30,427 nt of DNA from an uncultured Cryptobacterium sp. Lineage in GTDB: Bacteria; Actinomycetota; Coriobacteriia; Coriobacteriales; Eggerthellaceae. This document shows, piece by piece, positions 17,059 to 25,288 of the stretch. Both the position numbers and the translations under genes were made by a program. The notes under the pieces were generated by a model. It was not told where the DNA came from. It saw only the letters and a program-made list of their open reading frames with translations, and did no database searches. Each line of letters opens with the position of its first letter. Position 1 is the stretch's first letter. Location: the NCBI GenBank assembly GCA_900554685.1, contig USIG01000004.1:1-30427 (forward strand), in the 5' to 3' direction.

Positions 17059-17102
17059 GGATTACTCCTAACGCGTAAGGAAAGACGCTATAGGAATAAT
17101 TC

Positions 17103-17118
17103 TGAATTCGTTAATTCA
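17103..17118. promoter_or_regulatory. Inverted repeat TGAATT-N4-AATTCA before the surface protein gene
   Basis: A perfect 6-4-6 inverted repeat lies 45 bp before the surface protein start, a place where a repressor could block transcription. No promoter hexamers could be assigned with confidence. Confidence 0.35.
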
Positions 17119-17148
17119 CATAATCGTGCAAAGTGAGGGATACCTAAG

Positions 17149-17210
17149 AAACAAAAAGCGAAAGAACTACACACTTTAAACAAAAGAGCAACTCACGCGA
17201 AACAAAAGAG
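17149..17210 (-). promoter_or_regulatory. Direct repeats of CTCTTTTGTTT before the surface protein gene
   Basis: On the minus strand CTCTTTTGTTT occurs at 17200-17210 and 17178-17188, 22 bp apart (about two helical turns), with a weaker CTTTTTGTTT at 17149-17158. Regular spacing suggests binding by a regulator, but the region is A/T-rich and chance is possible. Confidence 0.35.
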
Positions 17211-17392
17211 TTCTTTATAAAAAGCAACAACATTTTTCTCGTAAAACAACTGCGGTTTTATCAAAAAACAACCGAATATCTCACAATGCTTTTGGTGGTA
17301 AACGCGCCGTGGTGGATATGAGAAAGTGGTGCCATTCGCGTATGAAATAATCCGTTCAGTATACGAGGGGGCAACAATTATGTGACCTTGTT

Positions 17393-17420
17393 TTGCAAGA
17401 AGGTAACAGCACGCTATAGT
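17393..17420 (+). promoter_or_regulatory. Candidate sigma-70-type promoter of cysK-gshA
   Basis: TTGCAA (17393-17398) and TATAGT (17415-17420) are 16 bp apart, about 80 bp before the cysK start, and would give a leader of roughly 70 bases. Confidence 0.6.
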
Positions 17421-17440
17421 AAGTTAAAATTGCCTAACTT
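17421..17440. promoter_or_regulatory. Operator-like inverted repeat AAGTTA-N8-TAACTT
   Basis: A perfect 6-8-6 inverted repeat begins directly after the -10 hexamer and covers the expected transcription start of cysK. A bound repressor here would block initiation. The regulator is not known. Confidence 0.5.
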
Positions 17441-17498
17441 TATAAGAAAGAGCTTTAAGCGATAACGCTTTAAAGACGCTTTAGGAAAGGCGCTCGAT

Positions 17499-18440
17499 AT
17501 GATTCATTCAAGCATTGCAGATCTTATTGGAAATACTCCTTTATTGGAGCTTGGCAATTACGAAAAAAACCACCAACTAAAAGCTCGTGTGGTTGCAAAA
17601 TTAGAATCATTTAATCCTGCTGGATCAGCGAAGGATCGCATCGCAAAAGCGATGCTTGAAACAGCTCAGCGAGAAGGAAAACTCGACGACGAAACGGTAC
17701 TGATCGAGCCGACGTCTGGCAATACGGGCATTGCTCTTTCGGCTCTTGCTGCTGCTCGGGGCAATCGAGTTATTATCGTTATGCCTGAGACCATGAGCAT
17801 TGAACGACGCATTTTGATGCGCGCTTATGGTGCTGAGGTTGTTCTCACCGAAGGATCGAAGGGTATGGCTGGAGCTATCGCAAAAGCTGAAGAGCTTGCG
17901 AAAGAATATCCCAATTCTCTTATTGCTGGTCAGTTTACCAACCCTGCAAATCCTGCTGCGCATGAGGCAACGACCGGCCCTGAAATATGGCAGGCAACGG
18001 AAGGTAAGGTTGATATTCTTGTAGCCGGTGTTGGAACGGGCGGCACATTGTCGGGTGCAGGCAAGTATTTAAAGAGCAAAAACCCCGACATCAAAATTGT
18101 TGCTGTTGAACCAGCTGATTCTCCTGTTCTCTCAAAGGGTGAAAGTGGACCTCATGGTATTCAGGGTATTGGAGCGGGATTTGTGCCCGATACTCTTGAT
18201 ACTTCTATCTATGATGAGGTGCTTACGGTGCGCACCGAAGATGCTTTTGATGCTGCGCGAGAGCTTGCCGCAAAAGAAGGAGTATTGGCAGGTATCTCTT
18301 CAGGTGCAGCGCTTTCGGCTGCTAAAATAGTTGCCCAACGTCCAGAGAATGAAGGCAAAATGATTGTGGTAGTACTTCCCGATACGGGAGAGCGCTATCT
18401 TTCATCGGATCTCTTCTCTCATCTTGGAGAAAGGGAGTAA
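17499..18440 (+). CDS. cysK: Cysteine synthase (O-acetylserine sulfhydrylase)
   Basis: This PLP enzyme makes cysteine from O-acetylserine and sulfide. It has 313 residues, normal for CysK. The PLP lysine is K45 in NPAGSAKDR (most CysK have SVKDR). The substrate loop TSGNTG is at 72-77, and the phosphate-binding GTGGT is at 179-183. The start has AGGAAAGG nine bases upstream of the ATG. It is followed six bases later by a glutamate-cysteine ligase gene, so the cysteine made is probably fed into a thiol. A cystathionine beta-synthase role is less likely because there is no N-terminal haem or C-terminal CBS domain. Confidence 0.95.
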   Translation: MIHSSIADLIGNTPLLELGNYEKNHQLKARVVAKLESFNPAGSAKDRIAKAMLETAQREGKLDDETVLIEPTSGNTGIALSALAAARGNRVIIVMPETMSIERRILMRAYGAEVVLTEGSKGMAGAIAKAEELAKEYPNSLIAGQFTNPANPAAHEATTGPEIWQATEGKVDILVAGVGTGGTLSGAGKYLKSKNPDIKIVAVEPADSPVLSKGESGPHGIQGIGAGFVPDTLDTSIYDEVLTVRTEDAFDAARELAAKEGVLAGISSGAALSAAKIVAQRPENEGKMIVVVLPDTGERYLSSDLFSHLGERE

Positions 18441-18446
18441 AGACTT

Positions 18447-19724
18447 ATGTCTTTTGAAGAGGAAAATCGTAGGGCGATTTGCACCTACTTTGAGCAGGGG
18501 GCAAAAGGCGATCAACCTTGCGAAAAGCTAGGGGTGGAAGTTGAGCATTTTGTTGTGGATGCTACCACGCAAAGGGCTATCCCTTATGAAGGGAAGCAAG
18601 GTGCCTTCGGCGTCCGCGATATCCTCGAGTATTTGAAAGCATTTTATCCACACGAAACAAGAGGCCTCGAAGGAGATCTTATCGGTCTGGCAAACAGCGA
18701 GGCCTCTTTAACTTTAGAACCTGCTGCTCAATTAGAAATAAGCATCGCTCCCTATTGCTCGATCGCGGATATTTCAAGGGTATATTCGCAGTTTCGCGGT
18801 CACGTCGATTCTTTTGTAGAACAGCATAATGCCCAATTGGTAACCCTGGGCTATCATCCAACGGAAAAAGCGCGGAACCTCTCTTTGATTCCTAAAAAGC
18901 GTTATCACTTTATGGATGAATACTTTTCCTCGATCGGCACTCATGGAGAACGGATGATGCGTGCTTCTGCGTCGACTCAGGTTTCGATTGACTATAAAGA
19001 TGAAGCCGATGCCATACGTAAAATGCGCGTTGCTCAGGCACTTGTCCCTCTGCTTGCTGCACTCAGTGATAACGTGGTGCGCTTTGAGGGGGTTGAGCCA
19101 GAAAAACCTTTGTCTCGTCTTATGATGTGGCGTGATGTTGACAATGAACGCTGCGGGCAAATTCCTGGTTTGTTTGAGCAGGGCTTTGGGTTTGAACAGT
19201 ATGCCGACTGGCTTTGTAGTATCTGTCCTATTTTTGTTACCCGTCCTTCTTCTGATGATCCTCAAGGTCCTACGCTGCGCAGTGTTAAGGGTATGACGGC
19301 AGCAGAAGCCTATGCAGATGCGCCTATGACGCGTGATGATATAGAGCATCTTCTTTCGATGGTTTGGCCCGATGTGCGTTTGAAGCATTTTGTTGAAATT
19401 CGTCCTGCGGATGCCCTGCCCGCCTCAGTGATGGCTGGTTATGCAGCGCTTATCAAAGGAATTTTCTATTCAGAACACTCTCTTGCTTGCATTGAAGATG
19501 CTTTTGGAGTTGTTGGTGGTCGATGGCCGCTGAGTGACACCTATACCGATGAATCCGCCTGCGCTATGAGAAAGCGCGGCTTGCAGGCTTGTATTGCGGG
19601 ACTGTCTTTGCCTGAATGGAAAGACCTTCTTTTCTCTCAGGCGAAAAAGGCGCTTGGAGAAGAAGAGAGAAAAGTTCTTGAGACTATTGAGCAGTGGTCG
19701 GCACAAAAACGTTTTGCGTTTTAG
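18447..19724 (+). CDS. gshA: Glutamate-cysteine ligase (GCS2/plant type)
   Basis: This enzyme joins glutamate and cysteine using ATP to give gamma-glutamylcysteine. It has 425 residues. The family start GVEVEHFVVD is at 29-38; the middle has MMRASASTQVSIDY, and HFVEIRPADALP lies in the C-terminal half, all typical of the plant/EgtA-type ligases. AAGGGAG in the end of cysK serves as ribosome binding site, and the six-base gap means one transcript. No glutathione synthetase or ergothioneine genes are in the window, so the product may be gamma-glutamylcysteine itself, or later steps may be encoded elsewhere. The gene is convergent with the TetR gene. No clear terminator is seen in 19725-19821. 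Confidence 0.9.
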   Translation: MSFEEENRRAICTYFEQGAKGDQPCEKLGVEVEHFVVDATTQRAIPYEGKQGAFGVRDILEYLKAFYPHETRGLEGDLIGLANSEASLTLEPAAQLEISIAPYCSIADISRVYSQFRGHVDSFVEQHNAQLVTLGYHPTEKARNLSLIPKKRYHFMDEYFSSIGTHGERMMRASASTQVSIDYKDEADAIRKMRVAQALVPLLAALSDNVVRFEGVEPEKPLSRLMMWRDVDNERCGQIPGLFEQGFGFEQYADWLCSICPIFVTRPSSDDPQGPTLRSVKGMTAAEAYADAPMTRDDIEHLLSMVWPDVRLKHFVEIRPADALPASVMAGYAALIKGIFYSEHSLACIEDAFGVVGGRWPLSDTYTDESACAMRKRGLQACIAGLSLPEWKDLLFSQAKKALGEEERKVLETIEQWSAQKRFAF

Positions 19725-19821
19725 AAGAGGCAGTGCCTTATTCGGTCAACTTAAGCCAGACAGCTCTTTAGTTTGAAAAAGGCTGTTTTAAAGAGATGCC
19801 GCGCTGACGCTTGCGCCTAAT

Positions 19822-20493
19822 TTAACCAAGAAGCACTCTTGAGCAGTTTTGGCATGTTTCGTTTTGAACAGAGCGCATCTGGTCGCAGATAAGCTTTTCG
19901 AGATGAGGCAAAGGAATGTTTTGTGCTTTACTGATGTTTGCAACCAAACATTGAGAATTCGTTTTGAAGCTCAGCACCATTTCTTCGGGTATATCAGGCC
20001 GATCAAGAAGTCCTTCGCGGTAGAGATAAGAAATAAGGCCAATTAAACCGCTCATGGTGTATTCAATGATCAAGCGTGTTTCTATCGTGAGCTGCTCTTC
20101 ATCGCTACATAAAAGATGTTCCCATATATCAACGACGGCGGCTTTAACTTTTGTGTCGATGCCTTCCTGTCCGCCGCGGTTCATCATCAGGCCGAAACGC
20201 CTTATGTGAAGGGCGAACTTTTCCTGTTCAAAGGGGTTTGATTTCTTGCAGAGCAGATAGAACAAGGCGCGGGGTACGCTGCTGTTGATGAACAGTTCAT
20301 CGTTGATGACTGCGTCAATGAGCTCCTCAAGCGAATTGTAGTGGTAATAAAAGGTGCCACGGTTACAATTCGCTTCTGAAGTGATCATACTTACCGTAAT
20401 ATCTTTTAAATCGTTTTGTTCGAGCAATACCCAAAAAGCATGTTTGATGCGTTGTTCAGCGCAATCGCCCTGGTCTTTTCTTGGTCGTGCCAT
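19822..20493 (-). CDS. TetR/AcrR-family transcriptional regulator
   Basis: This is a 223-residue repressor-type protein. The N-terminal helix-turn-helix (about 13-58) has the typical ITSEANCNRGTFYYHYNSLEELI. The C-terminal part is a divergent ligand domain with several cysteines near the end (CDQ, CQNC). It is 39 bp downstream of the 1528-residue fused activase gene on the same strand, so the two are probably co-transcribed and the regulator may control its own operon. A candidate site with the core ACACAGTGT lies before the fused gene and before the MFS-CBS gene. The ATG at 20493 has AGGAG about 11 bases upstream. The inducer is unknown. Confidence 0.92.
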   Translation of the reverse strand: MARPRKDQGDCAEQRIKHAFWVLLEQNDLKDITVSMITSEANCNRGTFYYHYNSLEELIDAVINDELFINSSVPRALFYLLCKKSNPFEQEKFALHIRRFGLMMNRGGQEGIDTKVKAAVVDIWEHLLCSDEEQLTIETRLIIEYTMSGLIGLISYLYREGLLDRPDIPEEMVLSFKTNSQCLVANISKAQNIPLPHLEKLICDQMRSVQNETCQNCSRVLLG

Positions 20494-20532
20494 AGGGAGG
20501 TCTCCTGCACCATATAAAGAGTTTTACTTATG

Positions 20533-23500
20533 TTATTCCGAATGCGCTGCGCGCGCGTTCATAATGAGCATCTGTAACCGATTCTCAATGTTGGCGAAAC
20601 TTACATCGGGATCAAAGTCCAAAGGCAAGATTTGAGCATCGGGATACATCTCCTTCAAGCGCTTTGCAATTCCGCGTCCTACCACATGGTTTGGTAAGCA
20701 GCCGAAGGGTTGCAAGATTACAAAAGCTCGGCAACCGTGCTTGGCGTGATGCAGGATTTCGGCGGGGATTAACACGCCTTCGCCGGCATCAAAGGTATGG
20801 TGGATGATAGGATCGCTTGCTTGCACCAAATCGGGCATACGACAAGGCGGAGTGTAGAGCGGATGAGCCTTAGCAATGCGATCGGTTACCTCGTGAGCTA
20901 TATCGAACACTCGATTATCGATAGCATAGGTTGCCTTGTTGGCGAAAGGCCTATCTACTTTATATTCCTTAACCTGGGAATCCTGATAAAAATACGTTTT
21001 ACGAATAACATCGGTCATGCGTGCTTCAATCACTTCAAGACCGTTCTTTTCCAGGTAGTCTTCGATATCGTGGTTGGCGCCGGGATGGAAGTTTAAGAGG
21101 TATTCACCCACGATAAGTACGGTGGGGCGAGGGTTGCTTCGGTCATAGGGAACGCGCTTCATTATTTCAATTGAGCGCGCAAATGCCTTCTTTGCTCCAT
21201 GTACGCCACCGGCATCAATACCCTCTATCAGGCAGTCAAGAGCTTCATCGAAAGCCTTGTTTGCACTTCCTTCTTCCAGTTCATAGGGGCGCATCTTGCG
21301 AAGCAGCTCTTCGAGTGCATCTATCATAGGCAGGGTGAATGCGGTGCGAATCGCAGAGGTAAGGCTGAGCTTAAAACCGGGATGAATGTTGTGGAAGTCT
21401 ACATCATCGTTCGTGATAATAGGAACTTGTGTATAGCCTGCATCATCAAGTGCTTTTCTCAAAAGGGCGGCATAGTGGGTTAGGCGGCAGTCGCCAATAT
21501 ACTTGCCAGTTGCAACCGCAACATGATCTAAGTCGTATTTACCGGATTCAAGAGCCTCAAGGGCTTCTCCAATTACTATTTGAGCGGGGAAGCAAATATC
21601 GTTATGGACATACTTTTTGCCCAGGTAAATTGCGCGTTCTCGACCAATGGGAAGCGATACGGTATGAAGTCCCTGCTTTGCAAAAACAGCCGACATAACG
21701 CGACTAAACGCATGGGAGGTGTTAGGAACCAGCACCGTGTATTCTTCTGCGGCAACTTTATCGAATTTTTGTGGGTATGGATCGCTAAGCTTTGCTCCCG
21801 TTTCACGGGCAAGCTGTTCATCAAGTGCTTGCTCTGCCGCGCAGTCAATACATTTTCCGCTGCAGGCAAGGGCGCAAGGTTGCTCTGAGCGCTCAGAGGC
21901 TTGTGTTTGGGCTTGTTCTTGAGCTTGTTTCTGTGCCTGCTCCTGTGCGCGGCGTCGTTCAATGGTCTCCACGAACGAACGAGTGCGAATACCAAGAGGA
22001 CCGCGGATGTCGCTTTCGTCTACCTTTAAGACAAGAGGAGTCTTAGGTCCTACTTCTTTCATCAGTCGAATGATCTCATCCGAGAGGTAAGCGTCGTGTC
22101 CACAACCAAAGCTGACGATCTGAACGTATTCCATATGAGGGCTTTGTGCTGCAATAACCGCAGATGAAAGCATGCGGGCATGGAAGTTGTTGACGATATC
22201 AATCAAGCTGTTGTCAAGATTGACCTCAGTGATACCGGGAACTGAATCGGCGGTAATAACAGGGATGCCCAAGTCGGTAAAGAAGCTGGGTAGCTCATGG
22301 TTTACCAGGGTGTCATTATGGTAGGGACGTCCTGCTAATACTATGGCGTAACGTCCTTCTTCTCGAACTTGCGCGAGCACTTCTGCTCCACGTTTTTGGA
22401 GTGCTTCATGGAAGGAATTCTGCGCCGCATCCGCTTGTTTGAGGGCTTCCTCAGTTGCTTTTTCGGGGATACCGAACGTGTCGTGGAAGTAGGTAGTAAG
22501 TTGGCGTACTCGGTCTTTGTCGGTAAACCAGTGGAAGAGCGGACTGTCAAAAGGTATATTCCAGCGACGTTCGGGATTATCGGAATTCTTAATTACCAAA
22601 GGGTAGCCTTTTACAACAGCGCACATAGATTGGCTGGTGTCGGCAGTGTTTTCCGAAGGAACGGTGGTAACGATAGGCATAAAGATGCGGTCAACACCCT
22701 GGTTATGTAAATCACGAAGATGTCCATGTACCAGTTTTGCGGGGAAACAGACGGTATCGGAGGCTACCGCCTGAAGGCCATCTTCATAAATTGCACGAGT
22801 GCTCAAGTGGGAGAGTTTGACCTTGAATCCAAGTGCTTTGAGAAGAGTCTTCCAAAACGGCATGGAATCCCAGTAGAACAGCACGCGAGGCAATCCAATA
22901 GTAATATTTTGATCAGGTACAACGGTGGTATAGGGCCAATCTTTGAAAAGAAGCTCTTCGCGTTCGGTATACAGATTAGGAACGCTATCCATGGCTTGTT
23001 TTGCGGCGCGGACTGCATCACGAACAGAGGCATCTTTAGGATCGCCAACTACCTCACCGCGTGGGCAACGGTTCCCCGTGATCCAAGAAGACCCATTTGA
23101 AAAAGTAATACGAGTTCGATTGCAGCGGTTGGCGCAGAAAGGACAAATGAGGTTTGTTTCCTGGGTGTAGGTAAAGGTTTTGACAGCGTCCCACCCAATA
23201 AAGGTGCTCTTCTTTCCTTGGGTTTGTTCCTGCGCAATAAGCGCAGCACCGATAGCGCCCATAAGACCAGGGTAGGGTGCACGTACCACTTCGTGGCCAA
23301 CGTACTGTTCGAAAGCGCGTAATACAGCATCGTTTAGGAAGGTGCCACCTTGGACAACGATTCGATCTCCAAGGCTTTGAAGGTTTGAGACGCGGATAAC
23401 CTTGGTAAAGACGTTTTCTATGATTGATCTGCAGAGACCAGCCATAATGTCATCAGGTGTCTTGCCGTTTTTTTGCTCGGTTACAATGCTGGAATTCATA

Positions 23501-25119
23501 AATACCGTACAGCGACTTCCTAATGCTGCGGGGGATTCAGAACGAAATGCCGCCTGAGCAATATCTTGGGTGGCGATACCAAGGGTTGAAGCGAAGTTTT
23601 CCAGGAAGGATCCGCATCCGCTCGAACAGGCTTCATTCACAACGACATTGGTAATAATGCCCTCATCTATCCAGAGAGCTTTCATATCCTGTCCGCCGAT
23701 ATCAAGAATGAACGTCACATCAGGAACATAGCGCTGCGCTGCATGTGCGTGTGCAACGGTTTCTACTGTGTGCGTGTCGGCGTTGAGCGCTTGTGCAAAC
23801 ATAAGCTCGCCGTAACCAGTGGTACCCACTCCAATAACTTCAAGCTTGCAGCCGGCTTCTTCATAGCGGTCATGAAGCTCGATCAGGGCTTTTTGTGCTA
23901 CCTTGAGGGGCTCTCCTTCATTGGGTGCATAAAACGAATCAACAAGGTTTCCCTTTTTATCGAGTAACACCAGTTTGGTGGTAGTAGATCCCGAATCGAT
24001 GCCCAGATAGACCGAAAGCGTTTCGGGAAGGGCATGTGCTTGCTGCAGCGTTTCGAGGGAGGTGTTCTGCCCGAGGGGATGGTGCTCAACGAAGCGCTTC
24101 TTTTCTTCTTTAGATTCGAAAAGAGGTAACGTTAGACCTTGTGTATGAGTTTCCTGTTCGCAGGAATCTCCCACCGAGCAGGTGGTACTTGCGCCATCGA
24201 TGACGATGATTTTCTTGGTTTCAAGAGTTTGGATGGCGTTTTCAAGGTTAAGCTGCGCGGGAGTGTCGCAGAAAAGATCAGTGAGAGAAAGCGCTGCTCC
24301 TACGGCAACGATGGTTTCAGGATGCTCGGGGATAATGATGTCTTCTCGGCCTAAATCGAGGCGCTCTGCAAAGACCTTAATAAGGCGAGGATTAAAGGTA
24401 AGGGGTCCTCCTTCGAATACCACGGGAGCCACAATGTCCAAACCCTGAGCAAGTCCACCAATGGTTTGTTTAGCGATGGCGTGGAAAGAAGAAAGGGCAA
24501 TGTCTTCGCGCGATACCCCTTGGTTAAGCAGGGGCTGGATGTCGGTTTTTGCATATACTCCACAGCGACCGGAGATGGTGTGAACAGAAGTTCCCTGAGC
24601 AGCAAGGTCGTTGAACTTTTCAGTAGGTACCTTAAGAAGTGTTGCTATTTCATCAATGAAGGCGCCCGTTCCGCCTGCGCAGCTTCCGTTCATGCGCATA
24701 TCGGCAACATTTAAGCGCTCCTGAGTGGTGTCGTACTCGAAAAATACCATCTTGGCATCTTGTCCGCCAAGCTCAATAGCGGTGCGGGCGGTAGGGTAAA
24801 ACCTGCTTACTGCCAGAGCATTTGCTACGACTTCTTGTACGTAGGGTAAATCGAGGGCAGATGCGAGAGCTGCACCACCAGAACCGCAGAAAGCGGCCCG
24901 CAAGGAGGTGTGGGGAAACGCTTCTTTTACTTCAAGAAAAAGGTTTTTTACGCATTCGACTTGCCGGGCGTGATGGCGCAGATAACGGCGGAATAAAACC
25001 TCTTGGGTATTAGGATCGAATACGGCAATTTTTCCGGTGGTGGAACCTACATCAATGCCAACGAGGAGAGCATCTGATGAGGTGGTAGTATGAGAAGGAG
25101 AATGAGTCGTTTGCGGCAC
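20533..25119 (-). CDS. Fused double activase / DUF2229 / HgdB-like protein
   Basis: This very large protein of 1528 residues fuses four modules. Activase-like domain 1 (about 17-280) has GIDVGSTTGK, ELGGQDAK and cysteines C147 and C186. Activase-like domain 2 (about 371-630) has GIDSGSTTTK, DIGGQDMK, C498/C502 (CSSGCGSF) and C537. Then comes a Cys4 segment (C659, C662, C666, C685), a DUF2229 module (about 740-1040; C791, C833, C1006), a Gln/Ala-rich linker (1055-1080) with a second cysteine cluster (C1082, C1086, C1090, C1093), and an HgdB-like module (about 1120-1520; C1176, C1211, C1474). The family is widespread in anaerobes but its reaction is not established. The activase domains should hydrolyse ATP to drive low-potential electrons to the iron-sulfur modules. 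The start is a GTG at 25119; the frame closes at a stop 24 bases upstream and the ribosome binding site is weak (AGAAAG). Confidence 0.93.
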   Translation of the reverse strand: MPQTTHSPSHTTTSSDALLVGIDVGSTTGKIAVFDPNTQEVLFRRYLRHHARQVECVKNLFLEVKEAFPHTSLRAAFCGSGGAALASALDLPYVQEVVANALAVSRFYPTARTAIELGGQDAKMVFFEYDTTQERLNVADMRMNGSCAGGTGAFIDEIATLLKVPTEKFNDLAAQGTSVHTISGRCGVYAKTDIQPLLNQGVSREDIALSSFHAIAKQTIGGLAQGLDIVAPVVFEGGPLTFNPRLIKVFAERLDLGREDIIIPEHPETIVAVGAALSLTDLFCDTPAQLNLENAIQTLETKKIIVIDGASTTCSVGDSCEQETHTQGLTLPLFESKEEKKRFVEHHPLGQNTSLETLQQAHALPETLSVYLGIDSGSTTTKLVLLDKKGNLVDSFYAPNEGEPLKVAQKALIELHDRYEEAGCKLEVIGVGTTGYGELMFAQALNADTHTVETVAHAHAAQRYVPDVTFILDIGGQDMKALWIDEGIITNVVVNEACSSGCGSFLENFASTLGIATQDIAQAAFRSESPAALGSRCTVFMNSSIVTEQKNGKTPDDIMAGLCRSIIENVFTKVIRVSNLQSLGDRIVVQGGTFLNDAVLRAFEQYVGHEVVRAPYPGLMGAIGAALIAQEQTQGKKSTFIGWDAVKTFTYTQETNLICPFCANRCNRTRITFSNGSSWITGNRCPRGEVVGDPKDASVRDAVRAAKQAMDSVPNLYTEREELLFKDWPYTTVVPDQNITIGLPRVLFYWDSMPFWKTLLKALGFKVKLSHLSTRAIYEDGLQAVASDTVCFPAKLVHGHLRDLHNQGVDRIFMPIVTTVPSENTADTSQSMCAVVKGYPLVIKNSDNPERRWNIPFDSPLFHWFTDKDRVRQLTTYFHDTFGIPEKATEEALKQADAAQNSFHEALQKRGAEVLAQVREEGRYAIVLAGRPYHNDTLVNHELPSFFTDLGIPVITADSVPGITEVNLDNSLIDIVNNFHARMLSSAVIAAQSPHMEYVQIVSFGCGHDAYLSDEIIRLMKEVGPKTPLVLKVDESDIRGPLGIRTRSFVETIERRRAQEQAQKQAQEQAQTQASERSEQPCALACSGKCIDCAAEQALDEQLARETGAKLSDPYPQKFDKVAAEEYTVLVPNTSHAFSRVMSAVFAKQGLHTVSLPIGRERAIYLGKKYVHNDICFPAQIVIGEALEALESGKYDLDHVAVATGKYIGDCRLTHYAALLRKALDDAGYTQVPIITNDDVDFHNIHPGFKLSLTSAIRTAFTLPMIDALEELLRKMRPYELEEGSANKAFDEALDCLIEGIDAGGVHGAKKAFARSIEIMKRVPYDRSNPRPTVLIVGEYLLNFHPGANHDIEDYLEKNGLEVIEARMTDVIRKTYFYQDSQVKEYKVDRPFANKATYAIDNRVFDIAHEVTDRIAKAHPLYTPPCRMPDLVQASDPIIHHTFDAGEGVLIPAEILHHAKHGCRAFVILQPFGCLPNHVVGRGIAKRLKEMYPDAQILPLDFDPDVSFANIENRLQMLIMNARAAHSE

Positions 25120-25155
25120 GAGTATACACTGACTTTCTGCTTAAAATTAGACGGT

Positions 25156-25207
25156 CTGTTTAATTAACGATGATCATTTTACTAAACACAGTGTTCAATT
25201 TAAACAG
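25156..25207. promoter_or_regulatory. Operator-like repeats upstream of the fused activase gene
   Basis: CTGTTTAA (25156-25163) and TTAAACAG (25200-25207) form an inverted repeat. Between them is the odd palindrome AACAC-A-GTGTT (25185-25195). On the minus strand TTGAAC (25194-25199) could be a -35, and the palindrome would then fall between -35 and -10. It is a candidate site for the TetR protein encoded at the end of this operon. Confidence 0.45.
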
Positions 25208-25224
25208 TTAATTAGCAGTAACCT

Positions 25225-25250
25225 TTGATATGTGGAGAAACCCGTATAAT
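25225..25250 (+). promoter_or_regulatory. Candidate promoter of the phasin-like/ubiB operon
   Basis: A perfect -10 TATAAT lies at 25245-25250, 39 bp before the phasin-like start. The best -35, TTGATA at 25225-25230, is only 14 bp away, short for sigma-70, so the -35 is uncertain. Confidence 0.55.
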
Positions 25251-25288
25251 TAGATCAGGTATTACTCTGCTAGAACGGAGGGGACGTT

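Larger units (their letters stand above)
17059..17498. other. Divergent intergenic region, surface protein / cysK
   Basis: This 440-bp A/T-rich region has no gene I can support. It holds candidate regulatory sites for the surface protein on the left (17103-17118, 17149-17210) and a promoter plus operator-like repeat for cysK on the right (17393-17440), listed separately. The middle (about 17220-17390) shows nothing I can name. Confidence 0.7.

Noticed and set aside
19725..19821. Terminator between gshA and the TetR gene
   Set aside because: Only weak pairings (CTCTTTA with TAAAGAG, ACAGC with GCTGT) with long loops and no proper T run.
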